The position numbers and the translations under genes were made by a program. The notes beneath the pieces are model-generated. The model was not told the origin of the DNA. It was given only the letters and a program-made list of their open reading frames with translations, and searched no databases. From Luteococcus japonicus (GTDB lineage Bacteria > Actinomycetota > Actinomycetes > Propionibacteriales > Propionibacteriaceae): a stretch of DNA of 64,000 nucleotides. Location of the stretch: the NCBI RefSeq assembly GCF_003752415.1, contig NZ_RKHG01000001.1:62001-126000 (forward strand). Reading direction: 5' to 3'. Each line of letters begins with the position of its first letter. The first letter of the stretch is position 1. This document shows positions 1-8,904 of this stretch, in pieces.

Positions 1-349
1 CGCGGGCGATGCGGTACCAGGTCGACAACGACGCCACCGGATCCCCGGCGTCCAACGCGTCGAACCACGCCTGATACGCGCTGATTCCCTGCTGCGCCGC
101 CGAGCGCAACAGGCCGATGATGCGCTGCTGGTCCTGCTCCCCGACCCGGTTCGGGTAGGCCCGCCCCCGGTGTGGTGTCGGGCTGGCGATCCCGGGACGG
201 GGATGACTGCGGTAGTGCCACGACGAACGCGACAACCCGATCACCGACAACGATCGCCGCAGGCTCCAACCCGCCTGGCGCAGGTCGTCCACCAGCGCCT
301 GTTCGGCCGCCAAGAACCGCTCCTGCTCGGCGCTGACCTGCCCCGTCAC
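1..349 (-). CDS. IS3-family transposase OrfB, cut by left edge
   Basis: This is the N-terminal 116 codons of the second frame of an IS3-family element; the catalytic DDE core would lie beyond the left edge. The GTG start overlaps the OrfA stop by four bases (GTGA), the usual arrangement for coupled or frameshifted OrfAB expression in IS3. The visible part has the helical, Arg-rich N-terminus of these proteins, with SRSSWHYRSHPRP near residues 42-54 and STWYRIAR at the edge. The frame is open throughout, so the copy may be active, but the other end cannot be seen. Confidence 0.8.
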   Translation of the reverse strand, partial: MTGQVSAEQERFLAAEQALVDDLRQAGWSLRRSLSVIGLSRSSWHYRSHPRPGIASPTPHRGRAYPNRVGEQDQQRIIGLLRSAAQQGISAYQAWFDALDAGDPVASLSTWYRIAR

Positions 350-726
350 TCGCCGTTGGTGGGCCCCTGCCTGACGGACAGCTGCTGCAAGAGCCCGATA
401 GCTTTTCCCAACGCATCATTGGCCCGGGTCAACGACTCGATCTGCTCCCGAGCCTGCCGCGCCTCTTCCTCACGAGCCTGACGCTCGATGGCCAACTGCG
501 CCTTCAACCGGGCGAACTCCGCCCCATCCGTGGCACTCATACGCGCAGTATCGCGAGGCTCCAACCCCAACTCCAAGTCCCCATACAAGTACTGCCGACG
601 CCACGACTGCATCCGCCGCTGGGAAACCCCATGCTCATCCAGCCACCGCCCCTTCGACCCCTGCGGCAACACCAAGTACTCAGCCACCAACTCCGCCCGC
701 TCCCTCGCGGTCCGCTGCTCAATCAT
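346..726 (-). CDS. IS3-family transposase OrfA (DNA-binding subunit)
   Basis: A 126-residue protein with an N-terminal helix-turn-helix (about residues 10-45, including WLDEHGVSQRRMQSWRRQYL) and a C-terminal coiled coil rich in Ala, Glu and Arg (about residues 70-115). This is the layout of IS3 OrfA, which binds the element ends and joins OrfB by programmed frameshifting. The open frame runs on upstream into the MlrC fragment without a stop, but the ATG chosen here follows a purine-rich GGGAGG and fits the family length. It lies just inside the element end, directly against a disrupted peptidase gene. Confidence 0.8.
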   Translation of the reverse strand: MIEQRTARERAELVAEYLVLPQGSKGRWLDEHGVSQRRMQSWRRQYLYGDLELGLEPRDTARMSATDGAEFARLKAQLAIERQAREEEARQAREQIESLTRANDALGKAIGLLQQLSVRQGPTNGE

Positions 727-768
727 CACGGCACCTCCCTGACTCACAACCAGCTTGCCAATCAGGGG

Positions 769-1329
769 GTCGGGCTCCAGGTAGCCCATCTTGACCACCA
801 CGATGTCCATCGCCGACGGGTCGACTCGCATCCGCTGGTACTGCACGCTCTGGGCGTACTGGGTGCGGCGGCTGGTCACGATCACCTCCAGTCCACCGTG
901 GACCAGGCGGGCCGACGTCCCACCATCCGGGGTGTCCGTGACCTGGGCCACCGTCGCGGTCAGGGCTTGTGGGCCCGGATCGCGGGAGTCGATCACCCCG
1001 CCGATGGTGAACTCGCCCTGATTTCCCTCGCCCAACTCGATGGCGTGCTGGACGGTGGCCGGGTCGACGATCGAGGCGAGGACGGCGCGCAGCTCTCCCG
1101 AGCTGATGGCCGGCTCGCCCGCCAGGGCCGCCAGGGCAGCGGTGCAGTCGTCGGCGCCGCCTGCCCCCGGATTGTCGCCGGAGTCGGAGATGAAGAAGGG
1201 GCGCTGCTTTGAGCGGACGGCGTTGTCCATGTCGAGGTCTTCTGGACGGCGAGCGTAGGAACTTCCATCATCAAGGGGACCTGGATCCCTGTCACCACCC
1301 GCGTCCCGCCTACCGACCCACACCCTCAT
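769..1329 (-). pseudogene. MlrC-like M81 metallopeptidase fragment
   Basis: The reading frame carries about 150 residues matching the C-terminal domain of M81/MlrC peptidases. Visible features are the SDSGDNPGAGGADD block, a GEFTIGG segment, GGLEVIVTSRRTQ and DIVVVKMGYLEPD. MlrC proteins are about 500 residues, so the N-terminal catalytic domain is missing. The last 30 or so residues are replaced by IS3 sequence. The first 30 residues of the open frame resemble nothing and may not be translated. M81 proteins cleave small cyclic or amidated peptides, but no activity is expected from this remnant. Confidence 0.7.
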
Positions 1330-1426
1330 CTGTGAAGAGCCCCATTACCTGCCAGAACTTCTCCACCACCGCGACTGGACAGCCTACGCTCCAGCGCCTT
1401 TGGGCTGGGCCCTGTGGGGGTAAAGG

Positions 1427-2065
1427 TCAGCGAATCAGGCGGCGTTCGCGAGCGACCTTAGCGGCAGAAGTGCGGTTGTCGACGCCGAGCTTGGCGTAGA
1501 GGTTGACAAGGTGGCCCTTGACCGTGGATTCGGAGATGAACAAGCGACGGGCGATGTCACGGTTGCCGGCGCCGGTGGCAAGCAGGCCGAGGATCTCGGT
1601 TTCCCGGGTGCTTAGACCGGTGTCGGGGTGGGCAGCGCGCCCCATAACGCGCATCGCGACCTCGGGAGACAGGGTCGGGCGACCAGATGCAGCGTCCAGT
1701 ACCGAGCGCACCAGGGCGTCGGTTGGGGTGTCCTTCAGGAGGTAGCCCACGGCCCCGGCATCCAGTGCGCCGAAAATGTCGGTGTCTGCGTCAAATGTCG
1801 TGAGGATGAGTACTCGTACGTCCGGGTGTGCGGCCCGAAGCGCCCGAGTGGCTTCTATACCGCTGATCCCGGCGCCGAGTTGCAGGTCCATGAGGACGAG
1901 GTCGGGTGCGTCCCCGCGCCGTTCAAGGGCCTGGACGAGGGTGAGGGCCTCCTCGCCGGACCCGGCTTGGCCGATGACCTCGATACCCGGGTCGGCGGCG
2001 AGCAGCATCCGCATGCCGTCGCGTAGCACGGGGTGATCATCGACAAGAATGATGCGGGCGGTCAT
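1427..2065 (-). CDS. NarL/FixJ-type response regulator
   Basis: A 212-residue two-domain regulator. The receiver domain has acidic residues at DDHP (9-12), the phospho-acceptor Asp60 in LVLMDLQLG, and a conserved Lys in YLLKDTP. The C-terminal LuxR-type helix-turn-helix has TRETEILGLLATGAGNRDIA followed by ESTVKGHLVNLYAKLGV. Its start overlaps the stop of the upstream histidine kinase by four bases, so the two are translated together and are a cognate pair. A divergent ABC exporter lies on the other side of the kinase and is the likely target, as in antibiotic- or peptide-resistance modules. The inducing signal is unknown. Confidence 0.93.
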   Translation of the reverse strand: MTARIILVDDHPVLRDGMRMLLAADPGIEVIGQAGSGEEALTLVQALERRGDAPDLVLMDLQLGAGISGIEATRALRAAHPDVRVLILTTFDADTDIFGALDAGAVGYLLKDTPTDALVRSVLDAASGRPTLSPEVAMRVMGRAAHPDTGLSTRETEILGLLATGAGNRDIARRLFISESTVKGHLVNLYAKLGVDNRTSAAKVARERRLIR

Positions 2066-3357
2066 GGGCGGACCTCCGGGGCGTCACGAATGGCAGGAGT
2101 GGGGGTTAGGTGCGCGGTGAGGGCGACCGTGGTGCCCTCGCCGGGAGAGGAGTCGATGATGACGTCGATGGCGACCTCCTCCATGCGGGAGTGCAAGGCC
2201 TGCAAGCCGAAGTGGGCGTCGGCGTCCACGGTGCGCGGGTCGAACCCGACCCCGTTGTCGATTACGTCCACGACGACCCGGTCATCGAACCAGCCGATCC
2301 CGATCTGGCAGCGGGTGGCCTGGGCGTGCCGCAGCACGTTCGACATGGATGCCTGGATCCCCCGATGCAGGGCAGCCACGATGTGGTCGTCGACGTGGCG
2401 CGGCGGGGTTCCCTCCACGACGACATCGACGGTCAGCGTCTCGCCGGCGGCCTCGCTGAGACGAAGGGCGTCCTGCGCGATCAACCGGGCGGAGTCTTCC
2501 AAGGTCGCCTCGCCGGGGTGAGCGAGGTCGCGGATGAAGCGGCGGGTCTCGATCAGGTTGTCACGGGCGGTCGACTCGATGAGGGCCAGGGCTTCCGGAT
2601 TTTGCGGTCCGGCGGTGCGGGCCAACACCACTATGGAGGCGAGGGCCTGTCCGAGGGTGTCGTGGATCTCCCGGGCCAGACGTTCGCGTTCCGCCAGCAC
2701 CCCTTGGGTGCGTTCGGTCGCAGCAAGGCAGTCCTGTGCCTCACGCAACCGCGCCACGAGCTCGCGTTGCCGTTGTGCGTCCTCCCTGAGCTGCATGAAT
2801 ACCGTCCATCCGATGAGCGCCACGCACGCCGGGACGAGCATGCCCAGCCACACGTCGAGGGCGGTGGTAACGCCCGCGGTGTGTCCGTGCAGCAGTCCCA
2901 ATCCGACCGACAGTACGACGAGTCCGGCGACCACCATCGCGCCGGCCACGCCCGGCAGCAGCGCTAGGGCCAGCAAGTGCAGCGGCAAGGCCACCCACAC
3001 GAAACCGTCGGTGACGAGCACCCCCGCGCTCCACACAAGGGCCATCGCGACGAGCCATATCCACACGGCCGCACTTGCCTCCGAACCCCCGGACAGGAGC
3101 CTGTCGCGAGATGCGCCGTCGCGCAGACCAGCGCTGTCGGGCGCCACTCGAAGACCGAGGAGGTAGACGGCAAGGAACACGACGGCCACGCCCGTGGCCG
3201 CCGTGGTTCGACCCAGCCCGTGCACCGACCCGCCCCCGACGGCCGCGGCGTGGAGCACGGCCGCGGCCAACAGCGTCACGACAACGAAGTGCATGGCGTG
3301 CCGCAACGTGAACGTCAAGTGGTCGGCCTGCGCCGGACGAATCGCGATTGGGTGCAC
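2062..3357 (-). CDS. Sensor histidine kinase (HisKA_3 type)
   Basis: A 431-residue membrane kinase. About six hydrophobic segments span residues 20-190, with no large extracellular loop, which suggests an intramembrane-sensing kinase. A linker coiled coil (195-225) leads to the HisKA_3 dimerisation helix with the phospho-acceptor His232 in AREIHDTLGQ. A HATPase_c domain near the C-terminus has DNGVGFDP and a GLQALHSRMEE segment. It phosphorylates the downstream NarL-type regulator, whose start it overlaps. The gap to the divergent ABC permease gene is 157 bases and should hold both promoters. No ligand can be deduced. Confidence 0.92.
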   Translation of the reverse strand: MHPIAIRPAQADHLTFTLRHAMHFVVVTLLAAAVLHAAAVGGGSVHGLGRTTAATGVAVVFLAVYLLGLRVAPDSAGLRDGASRDRLLSGGSEASAAVWIWLVAMALVWSAGVLVTDGFVWVALPLHLLALALLPGVAGAMVVAGLVVLSVGLGLLHGHTAGVTTALDVWLGMLVPACVALIGWTVFMQLREDAQRQRELVARLREAQDCLAATERTQGVLAERERLAREIHDTLGQALASIVVLARTAGPQNPEALALIESTARDNLIETRRFIRDLAHPGEATLEDSARLIAQDALRLSEAAGETLTVDVVVEGTPPRHVDDHIVAALHRGIQASMSNVLRHAQATRCQIGIGWFDDRVVVDVIDNGVGFDPRTVDADAHFGLQALHSRMEEVAIDVIIDSSPGEGTTVALTAHLTPTPAIRDAPEVRP

Positions 3358-3514
3358 GCTTCCACGTTAACGCGCGCCGGTGGTGGCCGGCGTCTCTCGT
3401 AGCGTTGTTGGCGGGGGCCGGTCCGAAAGGACTGGTCCCACCCGACCACACGGCTCCACGAATCCGACCGCTGGCGGGCCGGAACGCGGTCCGGGGGGCC
3501 TCGAATATGGATAC

Positions 3515-4588
3515 ATGTTTGTCGCTATTCGAGAGATCCGCACCGCGTGGGGCCGCTTCGGCCTTATGGTCGCGGTCGTCGCCATGATCACCTTTCTGCT
3601 GGTCACGTTGACCGGCCTGACCCAGGGACTGGGCAACCAGTCGACCTCCGCCATTACTACGCTGCCCGCGGACCGAGTGGTGTTGACCCCCACTGACGGG
3701 GACAAGGCGTCCTACGGTGATTCCGTGGTCACCCGCGATCAACAGGCGGCGTGGACCGGCGCGGCGGGCGTGACGGTCTCGCCCCTGGCCATCGGTCACG
3801 TCCGCATCGAGAAGACCGGGTCCGAGTCGGCCGCCACGGCAGCGGTGTTCGCCGCCCCCGCTGGCTCCGAACTTGTGGGCGACCTGGCGAACGACCGGAT
3901 CGTCCTGCCGCGGGAAACCGCGGACGCCCTCGGTGTTGACGCGGGACGGACGGTCGCGGTCAACGGCAGCGTCCTCACCGTCGATCGTGTGGAGGAGACC
4001 CGCTGGTACTCCCACTCACCGGTAGCGACGATCACCGCGCCCACGTTCGCGCGGATGAACCACACCGCTGACGACCAGGTCGGCTCCGCCCTCATCGCGC
4101 GCGTTGATGACTCCGTCACCGATGACGCCCTCGCCCGGGTCAACGCCAAGGCCGGCACCGTCTCATATCCGGTGAAGGACTCGCTCGTGGCCCTGCCCGG
4201 ATACAACAACGAGCGCTCCTCCCTGCTGCTCATCCAAGGCTTCCTGTATGGGATTTCCGCCCTCGTCGTCCTGTCCTTCGTCAGTGTGTGGACGATCCAG
4301 CGCACCCGGGACCTCGCCGTGTTGCGCGCCCTCGGTGGTTCGCGCCGCTATGTCCTCTTCGATGCCCTCGGCCAGGCTGCGCTCCTGCTCGTCGTCGGCG
4401 CGCTCATCGGTGGCCTGCTCGGCGCCGCGCTCGTTGGTGGCCTGGCCGGGGTCGCGCCCGTCCTGCTCCAGACCCTCACCGTCGCCGGCCCAGTCGTAGG
4501 GATCGCGACCCTTGGCCTGATTGGGTCGTGGATCGCCACCCGCCGCGTGTCCCGTGTCGACCCCCTGCTCGCCCTTGGAGGCAACTGA
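3515..4588 (+). CDS. FtsX-like ABC transporter permease
   Basis: A 357-residue permease with one N-terminal membrane helix (about residues 14-36), a long extracytoplasmic MacPCD-like region (40-220) and three C-terminal helices (about 240-345). This is the MacB/FtsX four-helix topology. It ends in a typical RRVSRVDPLLAL tail. The ATG was chosen because the frame upstream is Gly/Arg-rich and unlike a protein, and the Met is followed by the common amphipathic FVAIREIRTAW. Its stop overlaps the ATPase start by one base (TGATG). The pair probably exports or detoxifies a peptide or lipid under control of the divergent two-component system. Confidence 0.88.
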   Translation: MFVAIREIRTAWGRFGLMVAVVAMITFLLVTLTGLTQGLGNQSTSAITTLPADRVVLTPTDGDKASYGDSVVTRDQQAAWTGAAGVTVSPLAIGHVRIEKTGSESAATAAVFAAPAGSELVGDLANDRIVLPRETADALGVDAGRTVAVNGSVLTVDRVEETRWYSHSPVATITAPTFARMNHTADDQVGSALIARVDDSVTDDALARVNAKAGTVSYPVKDSLVALPGYNNERSSLLLIQGFLYGISALVVLSFVSVWTIQRTRDLAVLRALGGSRRYVLFDALGQAALLLVVGALIGGLLGAALVGGLAGVAPVLLQTLTVAGPVVGIATLGLIGSWIATRRVSRVDPLLALGGN

Positions 4589-5340
4589 TGCCCACCTCAA
4601 TCCTCACCACCAACACCGCGGCACCCGGCCAGATCGGCGCCGCACCAGCCGCGCTCACCCTGCACGACGTCGTCGTCCGATACGCCGATGGAACCGATGA
4701 GACGGGCGCCACCCGCTGGTTCACGGCCCTCGACCACGTGTCAATGCAGGCCCTCCCCGGCACGATGACGGCGATCCTCGGCCCGTCTGGATCCGGCAAG
4801 TCCACCCTGCTGTCCGTCATCGCCGGGCTCGTCGTGCCAACCTCCGGTGAGGTCTCCGTGGCCGGTACCCGACTCGACAAGCTGAACGAGAACGCCCGCA
4901 CGGCCTTGCGCCGCGACCACGTTGGCATCGCCTTCCAGCAGCCCAACCTGCTGCCGTCCCTCATGACCACGGAACAACTCACCGTCATGGCCCATCTGGC
5001 CGGAGCCTCACGATCGGAAATGAAACAGGCCCGCATACGCGCCGCCGAACTCCTCGACCTCGTCGGGCTCACCGACCAAGGCGACCGACGCCCCCACCAA
5101 CTGTCGGGCGGCCAGCGTCAACGCGTCAACATCGCCCGCGCGCTCATGCGCCACCCCGAGGTCCTTCTCGCCGACGAACCCACGAGCGCCCTCGACCACG
5201 AACGTTCACGCTCCATCATCGAACTACTCACCCGCGTCACCCGCGAGACCGGCGTGGCGACACTCATGGTCACCCACGACACCGAATTCGCCGACGACGC
5301 AGACGATGTCGTCCACATGCGAGACGGCCACATCAGTTGA
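4588..5340 (+). CDS. ABC transporter ATP-binding protein (LolD/MacB type)
   Basis: A 250-residue ATPase with Walker A GPSGSGKST (about residues 67-75), a Q-loop in FQQPNLLPSL, the signature LSGGQRQR, Walker B VLLADEPTSALD and a switch His in MVTHD. The length and the short N-terminal extension fit the MacB/LolD group that energises FtsX-like permeases. It is translationally coupled to the permease and is the last gene of the exporter operon. A hairpin lies about 20 bases after the stop. Confidence 0.93.
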   Translation: MPTSILTTNTAAPGQIGAAPAALTLHDVVVRYADGTDETGATRWFTALDHVSMQALPGTMTAILGPSGSGKSTLLSVIAGLVVPTSGEVSVAGTRLDKLNENARTALRRDHVGIAFQQPNLLPSLMTTEQLTVMAHLAGASRSEMKQARIRAAELLDLVGLTDQGDRRPHQLSGGQRQRVNIARALMRHPEVLLADEPTSALDHERSRSIIELLTRVTRETGVATLMVTHDTEFADDADDVVHMRDGHIS

Positions 5341-5353
5341 GAAAGCGTGCGCG

Positions 5354-5384
5354 GGGCCGTCGGGGAGAGGAACTCGCCGACCCC
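5354..5384 (+). terminator. Possible hairpin terminator after the exporter operon
   Basis: A GTCGG-x-GAG / CTC-x-CCGAC stem with a five-base loop lies just after the ATPase stop, with outer G/C pairing. There is no clear T-run, so rho-independent function is uncertain. Confidence 0.35.
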
Positions 5385-5530
5385 GTGTCGCGCTCCTCGA
5401 ACGGTAGAACACCGTGGCCTACGCCATCCTGCTGTCACCCGCGGTGCCCGCGGTCCAGGCATCTCCCACCGAGTGCAAGGACAGTCTCGACCTAACGGGA
5501 GTATCCGATTAACCGTGTAAGTGGCGGTTT

Positions 5531-6230
5531 CTACTGGTGGGTGCTGGCCGCGGGCATGCGGTCAGCGAAGGTGGTGGCGAACGCGTTCACTCCTGGCTTC
5601 CAGCGCATGCCCCCAGCGGGTCTGGCCGGTGCCCTGGGCGTCCAACGATCTCACGGTCAGATACAAGGTCTTCAGCGCGGCCTGCTCGTTCGGGAAGTGC
5701 CCTCTGGCTCGGACAGCCCTGCGGAAGCGAGCATTCAACGACTCGATCGCGTTCGTGGAGCACAGGACCTTGCGGATCTCGACGTAATAGTCCAAGAACG
5801 GCACGAACTCGGTCCAGGCATTGCGCCAGAGACTGATCATCGCCGGGTAGGCCTTGCCCCACTTCTGCGCGAACTCCTCGAACGCGACCTCGGCCGCCTC
5901 CACGCTTGGAGCCTCGTAAACGGGCCTGAGGTTGACGGCGATCTCGGGCCAGTGCCGCTTCGACGCATAGCCGAAACTGTCGCGCAACAAGTGGATCAGA
6001 CAGGTCTGCACCTTCGCCTCGCCGAACACGTTGCCGATGCTGTCCGAGAGGCCCTTCAACCCGTCGCAGACCATGAAGAACACGTCCTTCACAACCCGGT
6101 TCTTGAGTTCTGTGAGGCAGGCGAACCAGAACTTCGCCGACTCGCCGTCGCCGTTGCCGGGCCAGATCCCCAAGATGTCCTTGTGACCCTCCAGGTCGAC
6201 ACCGATCGCGGCATAGTATGACAACTGCAC
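5531..6230 (-). pseudogene. IS256-family transposase remnant (N-terminus lost, frameshifted)
   Basis: About 230 residues of the C-terminal catalytic half of an IS256/Mutator-type transposase: YAAIGVDLEGHKDILGIWPG, CDGLKG, HLLRDSFGY and TNAIESLNARFRRAVRARGHFP. Family members are about 400 residues, so the N-terminal half is missing. The frame also shifts near the end: removing one base from the C run at 5610-5614 (a G run in the coding sense) restores the normal ending NAFATTFADRMPA up to the TAG at 5531. No activity is expected. A possible element end with a GTATCCGATTAACCGTG motif lies about 20 bases beyond that stop. Confidence 0.85.
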
Positions 6231-6476
6231 CAGCGTTGCTCGCGGTTACGAGACATTGCTCGGCAACTGCTGGTTGCCGAAAATGGTGTTCGGCCAGCGG
6301 CAGTTCTGCCCGCGGCCGTCACCGTCCTCCATCCTAGGCTGGACCCGATCTCGAAGGAGCCCTCGCCGCGGTCCGGCATCAGCATGGATACCTCGACATG
6401 GGTCGCCTGTGGACGAAACCCCTGCATGGGGGGTGGTCAGAGCGGCCCGCTCCATCCATTCCGTGTCCAGGGCCCG

Positions 6477-6932
6477 TCATCCCAGGATGCGCTGCAAGAC
6501 CCGCGCGTAACCGGAGGCCACCGGCCCCCGCGCGAGCGCGGCAAGTGCGTTCGGAATGCCACGCGCGCCAAATTCCTGCTCCCAGTGCAGCCTGCTCCCG
6601 AGGCCCGCGGCCTCGACGCGCGCTCGAATGGTGCCGGTGAGGATCGGGCCGGTCTTCTCCACCACGGCCACCAGGGGCGGTTGCCAGGTCTCCACCACCA
6701 TCCGGTCGTCGAACCACACCGGGCCGAGCTGGGTGCGGGCGACGAACCGATGACCCTCCCGCAGTGGGGAGCCGTCGCTGCTCCCCACCCGGGTGAGCGG
6801 GACTGCAGCGGTGTGCCGGTCCAGGTCCCAGAGCCGATCCCAGAGCTCGGTGGGGGTCAGCCGCGAGTCCAGCGTCACCTCGAAGCTGGCGCGGGGCGTG
6901 AAGGACTTGATGTTCCCTTGGGATGGCGTCAC
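6477..6932 (-). CDS. SRPBCC-family lipid/ligand-binding protein
   Basis: A 151-residue START/polyketide-cyclase-like protein. The N-terminal beta strand plus SRLTPTELWDRLWDLDRHT, the central GHRFVARTQLGP and WFDDRMVVETWQPP, and a long C-terminal helix match the helix-grip fold of SRPBCC proteins. The frame is open much further upstream, but that stretch is antisense to a glycosyltransferase fragment and has poor composition. I therefore use the GTG before TPSQGNIKSF, although the start is not certain. Such proteins bind hydrophobic ligands; no ligand or partner can be named. It sits between two damaged regions. Confidence 0.65.
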   Translation of the reverse strand: MTPSQGNIKSFTPRASFEVTLDSRLTPTELWDRLWDLDRHTAAVPLTRVGSSDGSPLREGHRFVARTQLGPVWFDDRMVVETWQPPLVAVVEKTGPILTGTIRARVEAAGLGSRLHWEQEFGARGIPNALAALARGPVASGYARVLQRILG

Positions 6933-7062
6933 CTCGCGACGGTACCAACCATTCGACTGCCCGCCCGGCACGGTTGCCGGTGAGACCAGCCCTTGGCCCG
7001 CTGGATAGTCTCGGTTCCATGCAGCCCGACAGCACCGAGCCGACGACGGGCACCGTCCCACC

Positions 7063-7595
7063 GTGCTGGTGGTGACCACGGCCATTCCCGCCCACAGCCT
7101 GAACGCCACCCAGTCGGTGCGGGGTCTGGTGGCCGGCGGGGCACGCGTTCTGTGGAGCACGACGCCGAGTTTTGCCGCGCAGGCAGCCCGCCACGGCGCG
7201 CACCCGGTGCCGCCGGTCCCCGAACCACCACGGCTGGGCGTGGCTGACGAGACCCACGGTGCGCTCAGGGGCCTGCGGCAGGTGCGACGGATGTACCGGG
7301 ACGACCTCGCAGCCCCGGTCGAGGCCCAGGTCCTCCACCTGCTGGGGCTCGTGGAGGAGCACCACGTCGACGTCATCCTCAGCGACACCTGATGTTTGGT
7401 TCCGGGAATGCCGCGGAGGTGGCGGGCTGCGCCTGGGTGACGTTGGGCGACGGACCCCTGGCCCGGCCCGACCCGCTGGTCCCGCCACTGGGGACGGGGC
7501 TGTGGTTGATGGATGGACCGGCCGGTCGTCACCGCAACCGCACCGTGAAGCGGATCAGTGACCGGATGGTCTTCGCCCCCGGCTGGTTCCCACCA
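7063..7595 (+). pseudogene. GT1-type glycosyltransferase, 5' fragment with frameshift
   Basis: The first part reads VLVVTTAIPAHSLNATQ, GGARVLWST and DVILSDT, typical of the N-terminal Rossmann domain of UGT/MGT-type glycosyltransferases. It stops at a TGA near 7392. One frame over, the protein continues as LMFGSGNAAEVAG, PPLGTGLWLMDGPAGRHRNRTVKR. Adding one base at about 7389 joins the two parts. Similarity ends near 7595, so the nucleotide-sugar-binding C-terminal half is absent. A second truncated glycosyltransferase meets it tail to tail. Non-functional. Confidence 0.7.
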
Positions 7596-7598
7596 GCA

Positions 7599-7994
7599 TC
7601 AGTTCCGGGTCAGGCTGCGGCGACGTGCCAGCGTGTGGCCCATCTGCCGGGTGATCCCGCCGCTGACGATCGCGTCCGCCCCGACGGTGGCAGCGCACAG
7701 CGTGTCGACGACAACAGGGGCGGAGCGAGCGGCATGGTGGCGCATGCCCGCCCACATCAGTCCCGGCTGGGCGATCATGGCGTCGCGCAGCACGGGTGAG
7801 TGAGGCCACAGCGCCTCGTCGCCCAGTGGCACCGACTGGCAGTCCAGGCCCGCGGCCTCCACCAGGTCGCGCCACGGCTCCAGGACGACCAGCACCCCCT
7901 CGTGCCCCGCCCCACGAAGCGCCTGACCCACGGCGATGAACGGGGCCACGTCACCCCGGGAACCGATCGAGATCAGGCAGAAACGGGCCGTCAT
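7599..7994 (-). pseudogene. GT28/GT1-type glycosyltransferase, N-terminal fragment
   Basis: A 131-residue open frame that begins as a full-length glycosyltransferase would (MTARFCLISIGSRGDVAPFIAVGQAL). This is the glycine-rich N-terminus of sterol/flavonoid-type GT28 enzymes, which are about 400 residues. It ends abruptly after HTLARRRSLTRN, before the donor-binding domain. Its start overlaps the stop of the upstream methyltransferase by one base (TGATG), so the two formed an operon. The opposing fragment ends within a few bases, which points to a deletion that removed both 3' halves. Confidence 0.72.
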
Positions 7995-8767
7995 CAGCGG
8001 CGATGCTCGTGCGGGGCGCTGGCATGGATGATGTGGAGGATGTCGCGCTGCCAGCCCCGCACGGTGCGCGAGGCCACATCGCTGAAGCCTGCGCGGTGGA
8101 GCTGATCTGCGAGTTCCGGCATGGTGCTGAAGTCGTCCACCGAGCTGTGGAGGTACTCGTACACCCCGGCGTCGTCGGTGAGCACCTTGGCCAGGGGCAG
8201 GATCACACCCCGGTTGACGGCATGCCAGCGACGCTGCGCGTCGGCGGATCCGCGCACCGAGTAGTCCTCAGCCACGAAGGGCGCCCCGGGCCCGAGCGCC
8301 GCCGCGATCCCGGCCAGGGTGGCGTCCAGGTCTGTTACATTGCGCAGGAGGTAACAGGCAAGGGCCCCATGGGCGGGCGGCAGGCCCAGTTCGTCGAGGC
8401 TCTCACCGCAACCGTGCACGAAGGTCACTCCTTGGGGCCAGCGATGACGCTCTGCCTGGGCCAGCATTCCCGTTGAGGCGTCGACGCCGATGATCTGTGG
8501 CGTCATCCCGCGCCTGCGGGCAGCGCGCAACAGCTCCAGGGTGGAGAGCCCTGATCCGCAGCCCAGGTCCAGCAGCGTGGGCGTGGGGTGTTCGATGCTG
8601 GCCACCAGCAACTCGGCTGCGGTGCGCAGGTGGCGGCGGTAGCCCGGATTCAAGGCCACCATGAGGTCATAGCGGCCAGCGGCCTGGTCGAAGCCGTCCG
8701 ACAGGTCCTCACGGGTCGGCGGGCTGCTGGCAGGGCGCTGCGGCGTGCTGCTCACGGTGCTGTTCAC
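7994..8767 (-). CDS. Class I SAM-dependent methyltransferase
   Basis: A 257-residue Methyltransf_25/UbiE-like enzyme. Motif I is LLDLGCGSGLSTLELL at about residue 70, motif II has IIGVDASTGMLAQAE, and the post-core region carries AEDYSVRGSADAQRRW. The GTG start (VNSTVSSTPQ) was chosen because GAGGAGG lies five bases upstream; the longer frame has no such site. The opening GFDQAAGRYDLMVALNPGYRRHL resembles quinone and small-lipid methyltransferases. The acceptor is unknown. A linked glycosyltransferase, now truncated, suggests it once decorated a lipid or pigment. Confidence 0.8.
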   Translation of the reverse strand: MNSTVSSTPQRPASSPPTREDLSDGFDQAAGRYDLMVALNPGYRRHLRTAAELLVASIEHPTPTLLDLGCGSGLSTLELLRAARRRGMTPQIIGVDASTGMLAQAERHRWPQGVTFVHGCGESLDELGLPPAHGALACYLLRNVTDLDATLAGIAAALGPGAPFVAEDYSVRGSADAQRRWHAVNRGVILPLAKVLTDDAGVYEYLHSSVDDFSTMPELADQLHRAGFSDVASRTVRGWQRDILHIIHASAPHEHRR

Positions 8768-8904
8768 GGTGGCCTCCTCAGTGTCCGGGAGCTCCACGAT
8801 GGCACACCCGCGAGGCTCCGGTTGGATCCTTGGGCCGGGCGTGGATACTGGGACTGGCCGCCCAACCCACTTCGGTGCCGCATCTCCCACCTCAGGAGCA
8901 CACC

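Larger units (their letters stand above)
1..768 (-). mobile_element. IS3-family insertion sequence, partial
   Basis: OrfA and OrfB of an IS3-family element read out of the window on the left. The right boundary is placed about 40 bases upstream of the OrfA start, where coding similarity to the M81 peptidase stops. I did not identify terminal inverted repeats or the target duplication, because only one end is in view. Confidence 0.65.

Noticed and set aside
6231-6476. N-terminal half of the IS256 transposase
   Set aside because: None of the frames here resembles the missing domain, so the element is truncated at about 6230.
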